From the NCBI GenBank assembly GCA_024138015.1, contig JAMXBB010000001.1:91862725-91926724 (forward strand): DNA of 64,000 nt, given 5' to 3'. This DNA is from Lumnitzera littorea (taxonomy: Eukaryota > Streptophyta > Magnoliopsida > Myrtales > Combretaceae). A model generated the notes under the pieces. That model did no database searches, had not been told where the DNA came from, and saw nothing but the letters and a program-made list of their open reading frames with translations. Positions 12,167 through 24,837 of this stretch are shown one piece after another (the first letter of the stretch is position 1; every line of letters starts with the position of its first letter). The translations under genes and the position numbers were made by a program.

Positions 12167-15100
12167 ATGGATAAGAGTTAAATGAATCATGATATTGAAA
12201 CTAAAGAGTATCATTGAGGTGTGAAGTTTTTTATTGCATATTTATGCTTGAAATATGGTGTGAACATGAGGTTAAGTTATCCATGTAGGAAATGCTTAAA
12301 CCACAATTTGCGCACTATCGATGTGATAAGGGCACACTTGCTTGTAGATAAGATAGATGTGACATACAAATGTTGGATATATCATGATGAAAAGCCGGTT
12401 ATTGAATTGCTTATAAGACCTCAGGATAAGCTATGTCATAGAGAATGGGAAATGAGACCCAATATGGAGGAGGGGTATGATAGGGCAAATGATGATGACA
12501 ATGAAGGACTTAATGAGATGCTTGATGACTTAAGGGCATTTATTGACAATCGAGGTGAAGGTTCAACAACTAGAGATGGCTTTAATATTCCATCTGAATT
12601 TTTTGATGGGTTAAGAGTTGACTCGTAGCAAAAGCTTTATCCCAATTGTCAACTTTCAATATTCTCATTTATAGTGAAGCTCCTCCATTTAAAAGTATAT
12701 AATAAGTGGAGTAATAAATATTTTGATAAGCTTTTTCAACTTTTATGTGATGTTATACCTAATGGAGAATCTTTTCCTAAGTCGTACTATCATGAAAATA
12801 GGTACTTAAGGGGGTTAGGCATGGGTTGCCAATATATTCATGCTTGTGAATGTGATTGTTGCTTATTTTTGGGTAGCAACAAACATCTTATTCAATGCCC
12901 CACTTGTAGTTCCTTAAGGTATAAGGTATCGAGTGGATCCAAGAAGCCTATTCCTCATAAGGTTTTGCGCTACTTTTCTATGAAACTAGGGCTACAACAC
13001 CTTTTCATGCATTCTAAAATTACTAAGAAGATGCATTGGCATGCAGAGGAATACAAGAGACAAGACAACATTATGAGTCATTCGATGGACTGGTTATCTT
13101 GAGTTAACTTTGACATTAAATTTTCTAAGTTTACAAAGGATACATGTAATGCAAAGTTAGGGCTAACTAGTGATGGCTTCAATCCTTTTAGAACAATGAA
13201 CTAATCATATAGCATGTGGCTTGTAGTGTTACTTACATATAACTTGTCTTCTTGGATGTGCATAAAGAAAGAATATTTAATGATGTCCTTATTCATCCTA
13301 GGACCTAAAGCATCAGGGAAAGAGATAGACATCTATTTGCAACCTTTAATTGATAAATTGAAAGATCTTTGAATTAATGAGCTATAAACCTATGATGCAT
13401 GTACACCGCACTTATGGAGACCATCAACGACTTCCTAGCATATGGGAACTTGTTTGGGTAAAGCACAAAAGAATATAGCACTTGTCATGTATGTAAAGAT
13501 CAAACACCTTCTATAAAGCTTAATAACAAGATTGGGTACATTGGTCATAGAATGTGGTTGCCAATGGACCATTGATAAAGATGCAACTTGAAATTTGACA
13601 GAATGCATAATAATCAAGAAACACTTGAAGAGTATTTTAGTAATGATATTCTTCACCAATTGCAATCCTTTGAAGGTATGCATATGGGAAAGCATCCAAA
13701 TAAAATTAGAAGAATCCACCATGTTGACGGTTCAATTGGTCAAAGAAGTCAATTTTCTTTCAGTTGTTGTATTGGTCAAAGTTGATACTTAGACATAATT
13801 TAGATATTATGCACATTGAGAAGAATATCTGTAAGAATATTATCGATACAATACTTGGGATTTAGGGAAAAGCAAAAGACACATATAAAGCTAAGCTTGA
13901 TTAAGACGAACTTAGTATTAGAAAGGAATTACATTTGGTAAAGCGAGCTGATAGCAAGTACTCAATGCCATGCACTAGTTATACACTGAACAGTAATGAG
14001 AGGAGATCATTCTGTTAGTTTCTAGGGGGGTAGGGGTTAGATTACCTAATGATCATATGTCATATATAGGTAGATATGTCAACGAATCAAACTCAAAACT
14101 TTTAGGTATGAAGAACCACAATTGTCATGTTTTACTTCAAACATTGTTACCAACTAGAATTTGTGGCATATGACCTAAGGATATCACCTTGGCCATATCT
14201 AAGCTTGGAACCTTTTTTGAGAGGCTATGTAGACGTATTTTAAATATTGAAGAAGGAAAAAAGATGCAAACTGACATTGTTACCATACCATGCAAGTTAG
14301 AGTTAATCTTCTCTCTTGCCTTTTTTGATACAATGGTACATATAGCTATACACTTGCCTCGAGAGGCATTATTAGCTAAACCAACTGCTTATCGTTAGAT
14401 GTATCCTATTAAGAGATATAATATAAACATATAACTTATAACTCTTAAGTTGTTATTCAAGCCTCTCACACTTTGTTATATTTTTGGGTGTAGATACTTA
14501 GGCTCTCTAAAGCAATTCATTAAGAATAAAACTTATCTAAAAGGCTCAATTGTAGAAGCTTATATAGTTCAGGAGCGTTTGACCTAGTGTTGACTCCATT
14601 TACAAGGCATTGAGACAACTTTTATTTGTCTAGATAGGAATTTTGATTCCTTAAAAGAGGTTGGTATGGATGTCTTTACAAATAGAGTAGGTTTCGTTTC
14701 TCTTCCTTTGTATGTGGTATTATCAAACAAGGAGGTTACAGTAGCTAAATAATACATTATCAACAATTACCATAAGGTTCAACCTTATTTAGAGCAAGTA
14801 TGAAGCAAGTATAATTTAAATGTTACGGGGAGCATAAGGGTATTTTACGCTTACAATATGGTGACAACATAGATGAGCACCACAAATAAGAGTACGGTCA
14901 ATGGTTTATCAAAAAGGTAGATATAATAACTGACATTCAAACATAGTTACATTTTTAGTAATATAAATTCTTGGCAAGTCTTTTCTTTTTATAAGCATAA
15001 ACTTCTTTATTTACCCTTAAAATTCTTATTGTATTTTGCTTGGCTATGCTATAGATGAGTATACTATACAAAAGTAGTATACTATATCAGTGTATTATAT

Positions 15101-15865
15101 GCATTATCATTAGGACCAGATTCATGCTTTAAGAGACACAACAAACTAATTTATAACAGTGTTCAATTTCATACATCAGACTTTGATAGTAAAAAGAAGA
15201 CTCATATTAGTGGAGTGTTTGGAGAAGCAAATCAAAGGGATATGTAGTCATTGGTAGAATTTTATGGGGTTTAGACGGATAAATATGAGTTTGAATATGT
15301 TAGAAACAAAAGAATCTTCCTATTTAAATGTTAGTGGTGGGATACTGATGAATAGCATTGTAACATAAGGGTTGATGATGGCTTCAAAAACATCAAGGTT
15401 ACTCGCACTTGGTATGAAAATGATCCTTATGTATTAGTATTACAAGTTAAATAAATATATTACTTAGGGGACATGAAATTAGGTGCTGATTGGCATGTAG
15501 TACAATGTTTTGCGCATCGTCACATTTATAATATAAACTCTCTCATTGGCAATGTCAATTTGTTTACTAATGCAGAAGCTCAATTGGCAGATGAAGACTT
15601 GGAGGAACTTCTCTTAAGAGATGAGAAAAGAGGAGAAGAAAGACCTATGGTGATCGATTGTGATGTTGATGTGCTATTGAGAATGAATATATGTCTTCAC
15701 ATTGTTGCTAGAGAAGTAGTAAAAAGGATAATTCAAGCATCTAATCAATCACAATATAATGATAGTGTCAAATTCAATGAAGACGAGGATGATTATGAGT
15801 TTGATGATACACTTGTTGAGCATGATATTAGTGATGATGATTGTACATTTTCTTTGTACTTATGA
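12167..15865 (+). pseudogene. CACTA transposase TNP2, broken
   Basis: A TNP2-type transposase would cut and join the ends of CACTA elements in the nucleus. The frame opens with ATG at 12167 (MDKS, then a stop). The N-terminal transposase-associated region at about 12221-12400 includes PCRKCLNHNLRTIDVIRAHL. The Transposase_21 core follows at 12674-13090 with SYYHENRYLRGLGMG, HACECDCCLF and CPTCSSLRYK, then HWHAEE near 13035. A later part at 14189-14398 shows KLGTFFERLCRRIL and HIAIHLPREALLAKP. A DUF4216-like tail at about 15260-15560 contains WHVVQCFAHRHIYNI, and the frame ends in an acidic stretch. Stops and frameshifts occur throughout, so no protein can be made. The region order matches full-length family members, so decay was by small mutations, not large deletion. 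Confidence 0.88.
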
Positions 15866-15987
15866 AGTTGTTTTTTTTTTATTTTTAAAGTATCCGCTAT
15901 TTTTGTTTCTAATGATTGTATGTTTTTCATACTTAATAGATTGTTTTGCTCATTAATTGAGGACTATAATAGCTACAGGGTAAGGAA

Positions 15988-18790
15988 ATGGGCAAAGGAG
16001 AAGGGAAGGGAGGACACATCAAGACACCCAACTCCACATTATTGATAAATTTGATTCTCACAATAGAGAGGAGGAGATGCAACCTACCTAAGGTGGGGGC
16101 AGTTCATTTACTCATGATGGTGCTACAAGAAATGCCCTCCACACATAATGATATTTCTTTAAATAATATAGAGAATTTGCCTATATAAGACAACAATGCA
16201 TCTAATCCTACTTAATCTACCTGATCCTCAAATAACCTATTTAAAAATATTTATTTAAATATTAAAAGTCCTTCTCTCATTCAATAATAATATTTATTTT
16301 CCCCTTATTTATAGCAGTTGAGAGTTTAGTATCAACTGTTGGTAAGATAGGTGCATATTGAGGAGAAGCACTAGAAAAAGAGAATAATAAGAGAAGGTAT
16401 AAATGGTTATTTAGTTTAGAATATCTGTTGATCATCCACTAACGATGGACAAATCGTCAAGGATAGCATCTAAAATTGGGAAGGCATGCCGGGATTTACT
16501 GCCACTTAATGTGAATGATTAGCAAACATTATTCCTGGATGAAAAACAACAGACTTAGGAGAGGGTCTAAGTATGTGCCTTCTTTTAGAGTATGTTTTTA
16601 AAGATTTCCTTCATTTTTCCACCTATTTCTCCGAAAATATATGCTGGCTTTTATTTTTCATTTGAAATATAATTAATTGTTTCACTTATCTTATTTTACT
16701 TGCTGATGGAGTTGCTTTGTGGAATTGAGGTCGTGTTGAGTCGACATGCACTAGTTGAAACCCATTAGCTAATATGATCTTCATGTTGGAAAATAACATG
16801 ACAATGATATGAAAATATAAGAGATGATACTAATGTTGATAAGAGAAATGCTATATACTTGTTTATCTTCTTAGTTAATTGTAGATGTAGCCAATTTGCA
16901 ATTCATAGCTCTAAACATGGCTAGTACATGGTTAGATTTTATCTATTGAAGATGCATTGTGGAGTTGAGGTGTTTAATTTAGCTATTTCATGATTGTTAG
17001 TTTTGCAAAGTATGAAAAGGAGAATTAATTCTATTAATATGAGCAATTCTTTTATGGTTGGCAATGCACTATTATAATATGATCACATTTTCTATATTGT
17101 AGGAAAATTATTTAAATACTTTATATTTGTCTATTTGTCCCACAATAGAAAAATGACTAATAACTTATAAATAATAACTAATTAATTTTTTTTTATAAAA
17201 GAAAGTGAGGAGAAAAAATAATTTGTATTTAATCAATTCTTGCTAATTGAAATTCCATTATATTAAAATTGGTGTTGTTGTCATCATTATTGAATAACTT
17301 CATACTTTATTTATAATTAATCTGTTCATTTTATTTGTAAAATTGTTTAAATATTGATGATGTCACAAGGAATCCTCAAAAGTTTCATACGGTTGATTGA
17401 TGGATGGGAAACATCCATAGAAATCATTGATCTAAAGTAAAAACTTTGTGAAAAAAGGTTGGCGATGCAACAAGATCAATGGGTTCAAATGATGATGATT
17501 GGAAAAAGATAACAAATCAATAGAATAGAGATATCGCTGAAGAATGGAGCATTTTGGAATCTTAGGGTGAATCTAGGAAGGTAAATTTATAATAGATTAA
17601 TTTTCCTTAAGACTTGAACAAAATGATTTCATAAATATGTTCACCTTTTTAATAAATAGAAGACCGACATAATGATTGGAAGTGATGCACACAAGAGTAT
17701 GAAATATTTATGTAAGACTAGCTCCAAATCATTTGAGAGTAGAAGGAATGAATACATAAGTATATCAGATAACTTGAGTTAGAACCTTTTATGGTAGCTC
17801 ACTTATAATTATGTTACCTTATATAAGTTTCCAAGTAGGTTTTGTTACAATAAAAAAGTTAATTTAGTATTTGATAATTTAATATGCACCAAATTTAAGT
17901 TGCTTTGTCAATGCTATTTTTCCCCTTTCCAACTAAGCCCTATTTTTTTTAAGTGAAAATATGACTAGTCAACTTTGACTAAAAAGACAAACAAATGATA
18001 AAATATATGCTTTCATTCTCACATATTTTCACAAATGAATCAAGTTTCAATTATTTGTCCTTGATATCATAATTCTACTTTCATTTTGTAGCTTACATTA
18101 TTTGACATGTGAATACTTCTTTTTTTCCCCTTTGATAAAGGGATAATTGAAGATGATATGACCAAATAAAAAGAAAAGTAAGCTTCATGTATAACCAATA
18201 TCCTTTGAGTATCACAACATTAAGTTATCAACTATTTAATTTCTTTTATTACATGTATAATTAGATTAAGAGAAGTCACCCACCTAATGCTATGGAATTC
18301 TTTAAGGAAACTCGATATCGTAAATTGGAGCCTAATGGTTTTGGTGGCTAGGTTTCTCAACAAGTTGTAGAGGATTATATAAGTCTATGGGTTAATTTAT
18401 TAATTAAGCCTATCATAGAACATATAATGTATCATTTGTTATATATTCTTTTGTGATGGGTGATTTAGGATACAATAGGGAAGATGTATGAGGAATCTTA
18501 ATCATTAGAACACTTAAAGATTGCAAAAGAGAGAGTTGATAAATTTATGTATGTAAATTCAAGTACTGACTATCATCCTAAGAGAAGATATGATCCACAA
18601 GCAATTGGTAAATCTTTACATAGATGGATTCATATGGAAGAACTGCAATCAACTCTGCAAGAAGCAAATGAAAAGATTGCAGAAGAAAGATAGAAGCGTG
18701 AACAATTGCTGGAACAACTTGCAAAAGAAAGACATGGACATAAAGAATTGCTAGCGATGGTTGAAGAAGAAAGGCAACAATGCCAAGTCT
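15988..18790 (+). pseudogene. TNPA-like / Transposase_24 gene, broken
   Basis: The second gene of plant CACTA elements encodes a DNA-binding accessory protein. Remnants appear in several frames. A basic start MGKGEGKGGH lies at 15988. The stretch DKSSRIASKIGKACRDLLP lies at about 16450-16505. A segment reading NAMEFFKETRYRKL lies at about 18280-18325. A coiled-coil-like end at about 18480-18790 includes EELQSTLQEANEKIAEER and LLAMVEEERQQ. Stops and A/T-rich gaps (introns or insertions) separate the pieces. The position directly downstream of TNP2 and the same strand support the call. The exact gene limits are not known. Confidence 0.65.
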
Positions 18791-18894
18791 AAGCTCAACA
18801 GGTGAGTCTTCCTAATGGATTACCGACCTCTAGCCCTCTTACTCATGCCTGCCCCCTAGGCCTTTATTCTCTTGCCAAGAGGATTGTCTCTCGT

Positions 18895-20735
18895 TAGCAT
18901 ATCGAGGATGAGAAACAGTATACTGAAGAACGATGAGCGAACTCCTTGAGAACTCAACTTGGTTACACCTTTCTCTGTGTAAACCCTTACGCCACTACCA
19001 AGAACTCATATGCCGAGGACTATTTACCAAGTGCTGAGAGCAACTTACCAAGTGCTAAGACTTAGGCCCCTTTTAGATGACTACTTCTCTTCTAGTTAAA
19101 CCACTATACATACAGTATTCCTTATAGGTCTAAGCAGCGCCTAATGTCACCATGTCATTCTCTAGCTCAGTTGTTGCACCCAAAGATTCCTTAGTATAGA
19201 CCATTAACGAGTTGCCACCTGTCCTTTTTTACTTGACACTACACTTTTATTCCTTTTTGTTTGTTGTCCTTTTTACCATTTTTGTATGTAATATGAATTT
19301 TCCTTTTTTGTATGCCTTTTTGTAATTTTCCTTATTTGTATTGTTACTTTAAGGACTTATTATAAATAGTCTCTTCTCTTTGTAATTGCATTATCTTACA
19401 TTCCTTTTAGACATTAAATATACTTGTTCTTATGAGATTTTTCTCTCCAAGTCCATTTTTGTATACTCTTATCTAATACTATTAGGTAGCTTAAGATTAG
19501 TTGCAAGTAGACCTTAGCATTAGCTTATGCATTATATCAAGTGAAGTGTTAAGTCGTGTTGTGTTTATTGGTGAGTAATATCCTCCAAGTAGTTTTACGT
19601 AAGCTACTACATCCAATCTACCAACTTATCCCTTTATTTTTCTTCGATACCTTAAAGGACCCGCTTAGCTTTAATCTCCTACGGTAAGCCCTAGTGATTA
19701 TTGAGCTCCTACATACATCACTTCCTTAGAATATAACCTTATTATATCATAAATGGTGAACCACATGTATCTTGTTTTAACACATCTTTTTGTTTCTTCA
19801 TTATGTTTGACACTTGGCCCCTTCAGAATTCACATTCTTTCCCTTATTGAGTTATGTGCTTAGGAGCTCAATTATCACTAAAACTTACTGTAGGGGGAAG
19901 AGAACTAAATGGGTTTTAAGAAGTATCAAAGAAAACAAAATGGTAAGGTCAGTAAGCTAAATGCAACAGCTAACGTAAAGCTCCTTGGAGGATATAACTC
20001 ACCTATGAACACAATATGACTTGGTACTTTACTTGATATAACATACAACTTAATGCTAAAGCCTACCCACCCCTAATCTTGAGCTACTCAGTAAGACTAA
20101 ATAAGAGTATATGGAACTAAACTTGGAGAAAATATCTCGCAAGGACCAAGTATATTCAATATGTCTGTAAGGAATGATAAATCTTTTGGCTACAAGGAGA
20201 AGGGACTATTTATAGTAAGTCCCTAAGACAACATTATAAATGAGGAAAATTACAAAAAGGCGTACATAAAAGGATATTCCTAGTACATATGAAAAGGATA
20301 AAATGGATAAAGGACAAAAGGAATAAAAGTATAATGACAGGTAAAGGGGACAAGTGGTAGCTCATTAATGGATCCATACAAAGGAATCCATAGGTACAAC
20401 AGTTGAGTTGGAACATGACGTGGCCTTAGAGTTGTTAAGACGAGTAAGGGAAGCTCAAAGAGAAGTAAGGGGACGAAAGATAAGTACTCAACTAGTAGAA
20501 GCCTATATCTCGTCACTCAGTAGGAAGCTCTCAACTATTGGAGGTCCGAACAAGAATTGGTGTGGGGCCTTAGTTCTCATCATTCGATAAAGGGTCCTTG
20601 GTAGGAAAGTAGTCAATGTTGATACAAAGAATAGAGAAAAACAAGGTATACCCACCCGTTGCTCTCAAGGAATTTAGCTACCATTCTTCCATATACTATT
20701 TCTCGTCTTCAGTAGGATGATGATAGAGAATTCTC
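18895..20735. mobile_element. Inverted pair of LTR-like arms
   Basis: The left arm (about 18895-19725) and right arm (about 19850-20735) are reverse complements with moderate divergence, separated by about 125 bp. Matches run along the whole arms: the left arm has GAACTCCTTGAGA near 18938, GACTTATTATAAATAGTC at about 19362, ATATCAAGTGAAGT at about 19535, and GTGATTATTGAGCTCCTA near 19694. The right arm has their inverses. Each arm carries a TATAAATAG box in promoter-like context, which suggests they are retrotransposon LTRs. Two LTRs in opposite orientation are not a normal element, so this is either two solo LTRs or a rearranged nest. It lies just after the TNPA-like remnant, inside the CACTA element. 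Confidence 0.75.
19362..19390 (+). promoter_or_regulatory. TATA box in the left LTR-like arm
   Basis: TATTATAAATAGTC followed by a pyrimidine-rich stretch resembles a plant TATA box with a start region 25-35 bp downstream. The mirror copy sits on the minus strand near 20205-20215 (GACTATTTATAGTAAG). The boxes drive away from the arms' outer ends towards the centre. Confidence 0.45.
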
Positions 20736-22499
20736 ATGGTGAAGAACTGGAGGCCTCAAAGGCATGTGCAAATAAGTGGGCTAGAGGTTAATAACTTATC
20801 ATTGAGAAAGCTCAAACAAAGATGATTCATCTCAATTTTTCTTTTCTTTTTAAATTAGCTTCCACCATGCTTCATGCCCTGTTTTGCATTGAAACCCAAA
20901 TGCGTACACTGACTTTGAAAGTATAAGATTCAGTAATACAACCTTCTAGAAATTAGTGTCTTGAATCTTTGTCTCAAACATGTCTATAACAAATGGTGCT
21001 TGCTATTTATTTTCTTTAGGTTTTATCATTTCTGGTTTCTTCTCAAGTAATTGCCTTATGCTATTATTAGATTCTTGTTTAGTACCCCATATTGATGTAT
21101 ATTTTCTTCATATGTTCGAGGAAGAAAATGAGACATGTTTTGGCTAAGTTATGTATTGTTGATGTTATTATCTCTTGCAGAACTAAACATATCTAATAAA
21201 CTTAGTAATAGTCTTTAGATGTGTAGGATGTGGAATGTGGGCAATTAGCATGAATTAAATATTTTATGGAACATTTGAGCTTCATCTTAAATTGTAGTAT
21301 GTGGCTAAATATTGGTGTTTATTGTTAGAGCTGGACTTAACTAAGAATGAAATGAAAAAGATTTCTTAAATAACTAACTTAAATTATGATAAACAGAATA
21401 GTTACTCAAACAAATAAGGCTTCATGCTTATCATTGTAGTGGAAATTATGACTAGATTTTTCTCAATTTTAATTAAGTTTTGCTTTGTCATGAAATGAGA
21501 TTATATAGGACTAGACTTAATCGCTGCCATTAATTATAAGTTCACAACCATCACTCTAATTAAGTTTTTCTTATTTTCTTTATAAATTACTTATTCTTGT
21601 TTAGGTTTTCAGGTCCGTTATTGTTTTACTATTTTATGTCCCAATGATTTCTCTAATGTTTTTTTAAATACATTATGGTCATCTAAGATTTAAGATTATG
21701 AAATTGCAATATGGGTTTTCGTAGTTGTGTAACATATGCCAACCAATATGCATTTGTAATTTCTTTATTTACTCATTCTTACATTTTTAGAGAAAGTATA
21801 ATTGACAAACTTTATGACTAGGTAAAAATTCTTTACGGCTAACGCAACTTTCTCTAGAAATCCAATAATTGTCTCAAGTCATCCTTGTAATTTAGTTAAA
21901 TTGTTAAACATAATTGTCACAATATTGTATTGTTCTTGAACTTTATTATTTTCTATCTTTTATGAAACATAGCTACATATATATGTTGCTCATATATTTA
22001 CATGCTGTATGTTAAGAGCTCTAATGGCAGGGGATTTTGCTTATCAACCCACATCTAAAAATGATGATAATGAAACTGATCATGCAAACAACTAATTATA
22101 TATTTATATTTAGTTAAGTTAATGTAATGTTTAAGATCAACTACAGTGGAGTTTGAACTTCTTTACTTTATATTAGATGACCTTTTTTGTTTTTGCATCA
22201 ATGATATTGAAATTGTTATTAAGTTTAAGTACATTACAATAGGATATTCAAGAACATTGCTACTTATGAAGAATATTTTAGCTATATTTATGGTATTTTA
22301 TTATATTAAATTGTGAATAAATGATATAGTTGGGATAAGATGGCAAACCTTGAGTACCATAAAAGAAAGCACGTGCTCCTTTATAATGATCGACTAAGTG
22401 CTATTATGATAAACATGTTCTAGGCCATAATGACCATTATTTCTTGCTACATTTAATCATTATAAATTTAGATAAATAAATATGCTTACATGTCGCCAA
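20736..22499. other. AT-rich non-coding part of the CACTA element
   Basis: No open frame of note and no recognised repeat. It lies between the inverted LTR-like arms and the right subterminal repeats and is probably the 3' non-coding part of the transposon. Confidence 0.4.
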
Positions 22500-23170
22500 T
22501 ACAATTTTTTTGCAATTATTAAACTTCGCTAATGTTGTCATTGATATGTGAAATTAGAATTTAACGATCTTTAAATATAATCTAAATTATATCTTTGGTT
22601 ACGCTTAAACTTCACCAATTTATATAAATAGTAGCGTCTAAACATGGTTAATATTATCATATATTAGAATACTTGAATAGTATAAATTACATATAGTGAT
22701 GTTTAAACGTCACTAATAGAAAGTATTGGTGATGTTTCAACGTTGTTAATTTGTCTAATTAGTGATGTTTAACCATCACTTATGGTATCATTTAGAAAGG
22801 TGTGAAGTATGATCATTATAAATTCGCAATGCTTAAATGTTGCTAATGTACTTTATTTGTCACATTTAAACATCACTAATTTTAATATTTTTCCATGTTT
22901 ATGTAAAAGGTTAGCATGCATAATTTACATTTAGCAACACTTAAACATAACCTGTAACCTATAAGTCTCATTAGTCACATTTAAATGTGGCTAAATATAA
23001 TATTTTAAGCCACGTTTCCATCTTTTGGCAACATTTACTTTATGAAAGTAGTGTACCTAATTTGCAACACAGCTTTGGCAACTAATATTAGCTACATTTT
23101 TTTCAAAAGTCGCTAAGTAGTTTTAGTTACATTTGTTTTAGGTTTAGCAAAATTTGTTAAACGTTAGCAA
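22500..23170. repeat. Right subterminal repeat cluster of the CACTA element
   Basis: At least ten copies of a degenerate word family occur in both orientations, for example GTGATGTTTAAACGTCACTAA near 22697, GGTGATGTTTCAACGTTGTTAA near 22729, AGTGATGTTTAACCATCAC near 22760, GTCACATTTAAACATCACTAA near 22858 and GTCACATTTAAATGTGGCTAA near 22974. Many units are themselves palindromic. Such arrays are the TNPA-binding regions of CACTA elements. The cluster stops just before the right terminus. Confidence 0.8.
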
Positions 23171-23172
23171 AA

Positions 23173-23190
23173 CCCTTTTTTGTTTTAATG
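23173..23190 (-). repeat. Right terminal inverted repeat of the CACTA element
   Basis: Reverse complement CATTAAAACAAAAAAGGG. Compared with the common CACTA-type end CACTACAACAAAAAAGGG it differs at two positions. It follows directly after the subterminal repeats, where the end is expected. The next three bases (TTA) would be the target duplication; the left partner is not certain. Confidence 0.55.
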
Positions 23191-23300
23191 TTACTTCACT
23201 TAAACATATTGTAGCAGCAATAAAAGGAACATAGTAACTACTAATAGCAAATATGAACCAAAACTTCATTGCAACTTTAGACACTCCCTCTTGGAACTAT

Positions 23301-23312
23301 GCTTTGATACTA
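23301..23312 (-). other. Decayed tRNA primer binding site of the gypsy element
   Basis: On the minus strand this reads TAGTATCAAAGC, against TGGTATCAGAGC for the initiator-methionine tRNA primer site used by many plant gypsy elements (two G-to-A differences). It lies one base inside the LTR-like block at 23314-24284, as expected for a minus-strand 5' LTR. Confidence 0.6.
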
Positions 23313-23313
23313 G

Positions 23314-24284
23314 TGAAGTTGATGCATTTCTAGAATAATACACACACAAAGGCAACACAATGGATGAGAACTAAAATAAAATAAAAGGGTTTAGCAAATC
23401 TAGGCAATACCAATAGGATATAATGCACCAATTGATCATACTCATCCTACAATTTGCTAGATATAACTTACCAATCCAAACTATAGGGTCACTCGATACT
23501 ACTCCTTATTAAATGAAATAGAGTTAAGATAGAGTAAGAGCACTTTGGTTACTTGAGAAAGAAACTTCTAATATTCAATAATGCAATGATGTGTCTACAT
23601 ATAAGTAAATGTGATTTATATAGTCACTTGACTAGGATTACAAGGCATATATGGAAAAGAAAAAAGGGTAATTTACAAATACAATACATAAAACATACTA
23701 AAAAAGAGTAAAAAAGACAAAGAAAATTCTATACAGAAAGAGTAAGGAATCCTTGGAATGTCATGCTAAAAGACACGTGTTAAGGGGTGGTTAGAGGCTT
23801 GCAGTATGGTCAACTAAGTTGTAACGAATGTTAAGGCCGCTTAGTAATCGTAAGATCCTGCTTAGATAGAGTCAAAAGGGTATCATTATTCAAAGCTAAC
23901 CTGATTGAGTTCAGGTCAAAGTTGGGGGTATGAGGAATACTCTAATCTTTTCTTGGTCGGGTGTCTCAATAGCTCAACTCAGGTAGAGGTTTGATGCTAG
24001 TTGACTCGAGAGCTATCTAGATCATAGTATGAGATCAGTAATAGATATAGCTAGTTGGCTAGTCGGCATGCATGCTAGATAGGCTAACATGTTTGCTTAG
24101 TAGCATAGCATCTATGCTAGAACTTATGAAAGCTCGGTGCTTGGGTCGGTAGTAGTTTAAATGATAGAGATTAGAATAGGAATCCTCATCCTGAATAGAG
24201 TTTCAAGCTAATATTTTTCGTATGAGTCATTGTAGTCCTCTAGCTCGGTTGTACATGACTGGTCCAAAGAGTTAATTCCTATCA
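23314..24284 (-). repeat. Ty3/gypsy LTR, right copy (5' LTR)
   Basis: About 971 bp matching 471-1450 (980 bp) in the same orientation, with edges TGAAG on the left and CTATCA on the right. The adjacent primer binding site remnant at 23301-23312 puts it in the 5' LTR position of a minus-strand element. The flanking 5-mers, CTAAT (466-470) and CCATT (24285-24289), agree at only three of five positions, so whether the two blocks once belonged to one insertion is not proven. Confidence 0.7.
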
Positions 24285-24837
24285 CCATTGTCTTCTCAAG
24301 TTGACCCAACTACATGTTTTGCTTAGATTTCTAAACCTATTCTAACCTAATTTTTTACCCAAATTCCTAAATCCAAACTAGAGAGCAAAGGATTCCAAAC
24401 CTTATATGCCCTTATTAAGGGATAAAGACATGCAAAGGATATGTTACGTCCTTTGAGTTTAGTAATCGATACTTAATTTGATTATCAATATTTTGGACAA
24501 TGAGTGACTATATTATGGTAACACTAAAAAAAGTATGAAGGAAAAAATTGACATGTTTCACATGGTATTGTAGAACCAATAGATTATACAAGATACAAGT
24601 TTTAGGGAGGTACCGATAGGTTAAAGGGAAAGTTCTTATTCTTAATTTTAGAATAAGTACTTATGGAAAGAACATACCCTAAGCTCGATTGGAATTGCTA
24701 GGTTGTAGGCCCTTTAGTGCGAAACTTGGACAGGCATGGTCCCTTAGTTCAATGCCAATTCTTTATGGTCGTTTGACTAATTCCTGAACCCCATAAACAG
24801 CACAATTTACTCTTTTTCCTTTCAAATTGTACCAATC
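24285..24837. other. Unassigned intergenic stretch
   Basis: No coding frame, RNA gene or repeat was recognised here. Confidence 0.4.

Larger units (their letters stand above)
6002..23190 (+). mobile_element. CACTA (En/Spm) DNA transposon, decayed, about 17 kb with nested passengers
   Basis: The assignment rests on three things. A TNP2-type transposase remnant lies at 12167-15865 and a Transposase_24/TNPA-like remnant at about 16.0-18.8 kb, both on the plus strand. Clusters of short subterminal repeats sit at both edges (6130-6310 and 22500-23170). The right terminus at 23173-23190 is, on the minus strand, CATTAAAACAAAAAAGGG, close to CACTACAAC-type CACTA ends. The left end is not resolved; the best candidate is TAATACAACAGAATTAG at 6002-6018. 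The large size is explained partly by later insertions (inverted LTR-like pair, MITE, direct repeats). The stretch between 6.3 and 12.1 kb has no coding signal and may be leader, introns or unrelated insertions. Confidence 0.6.
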
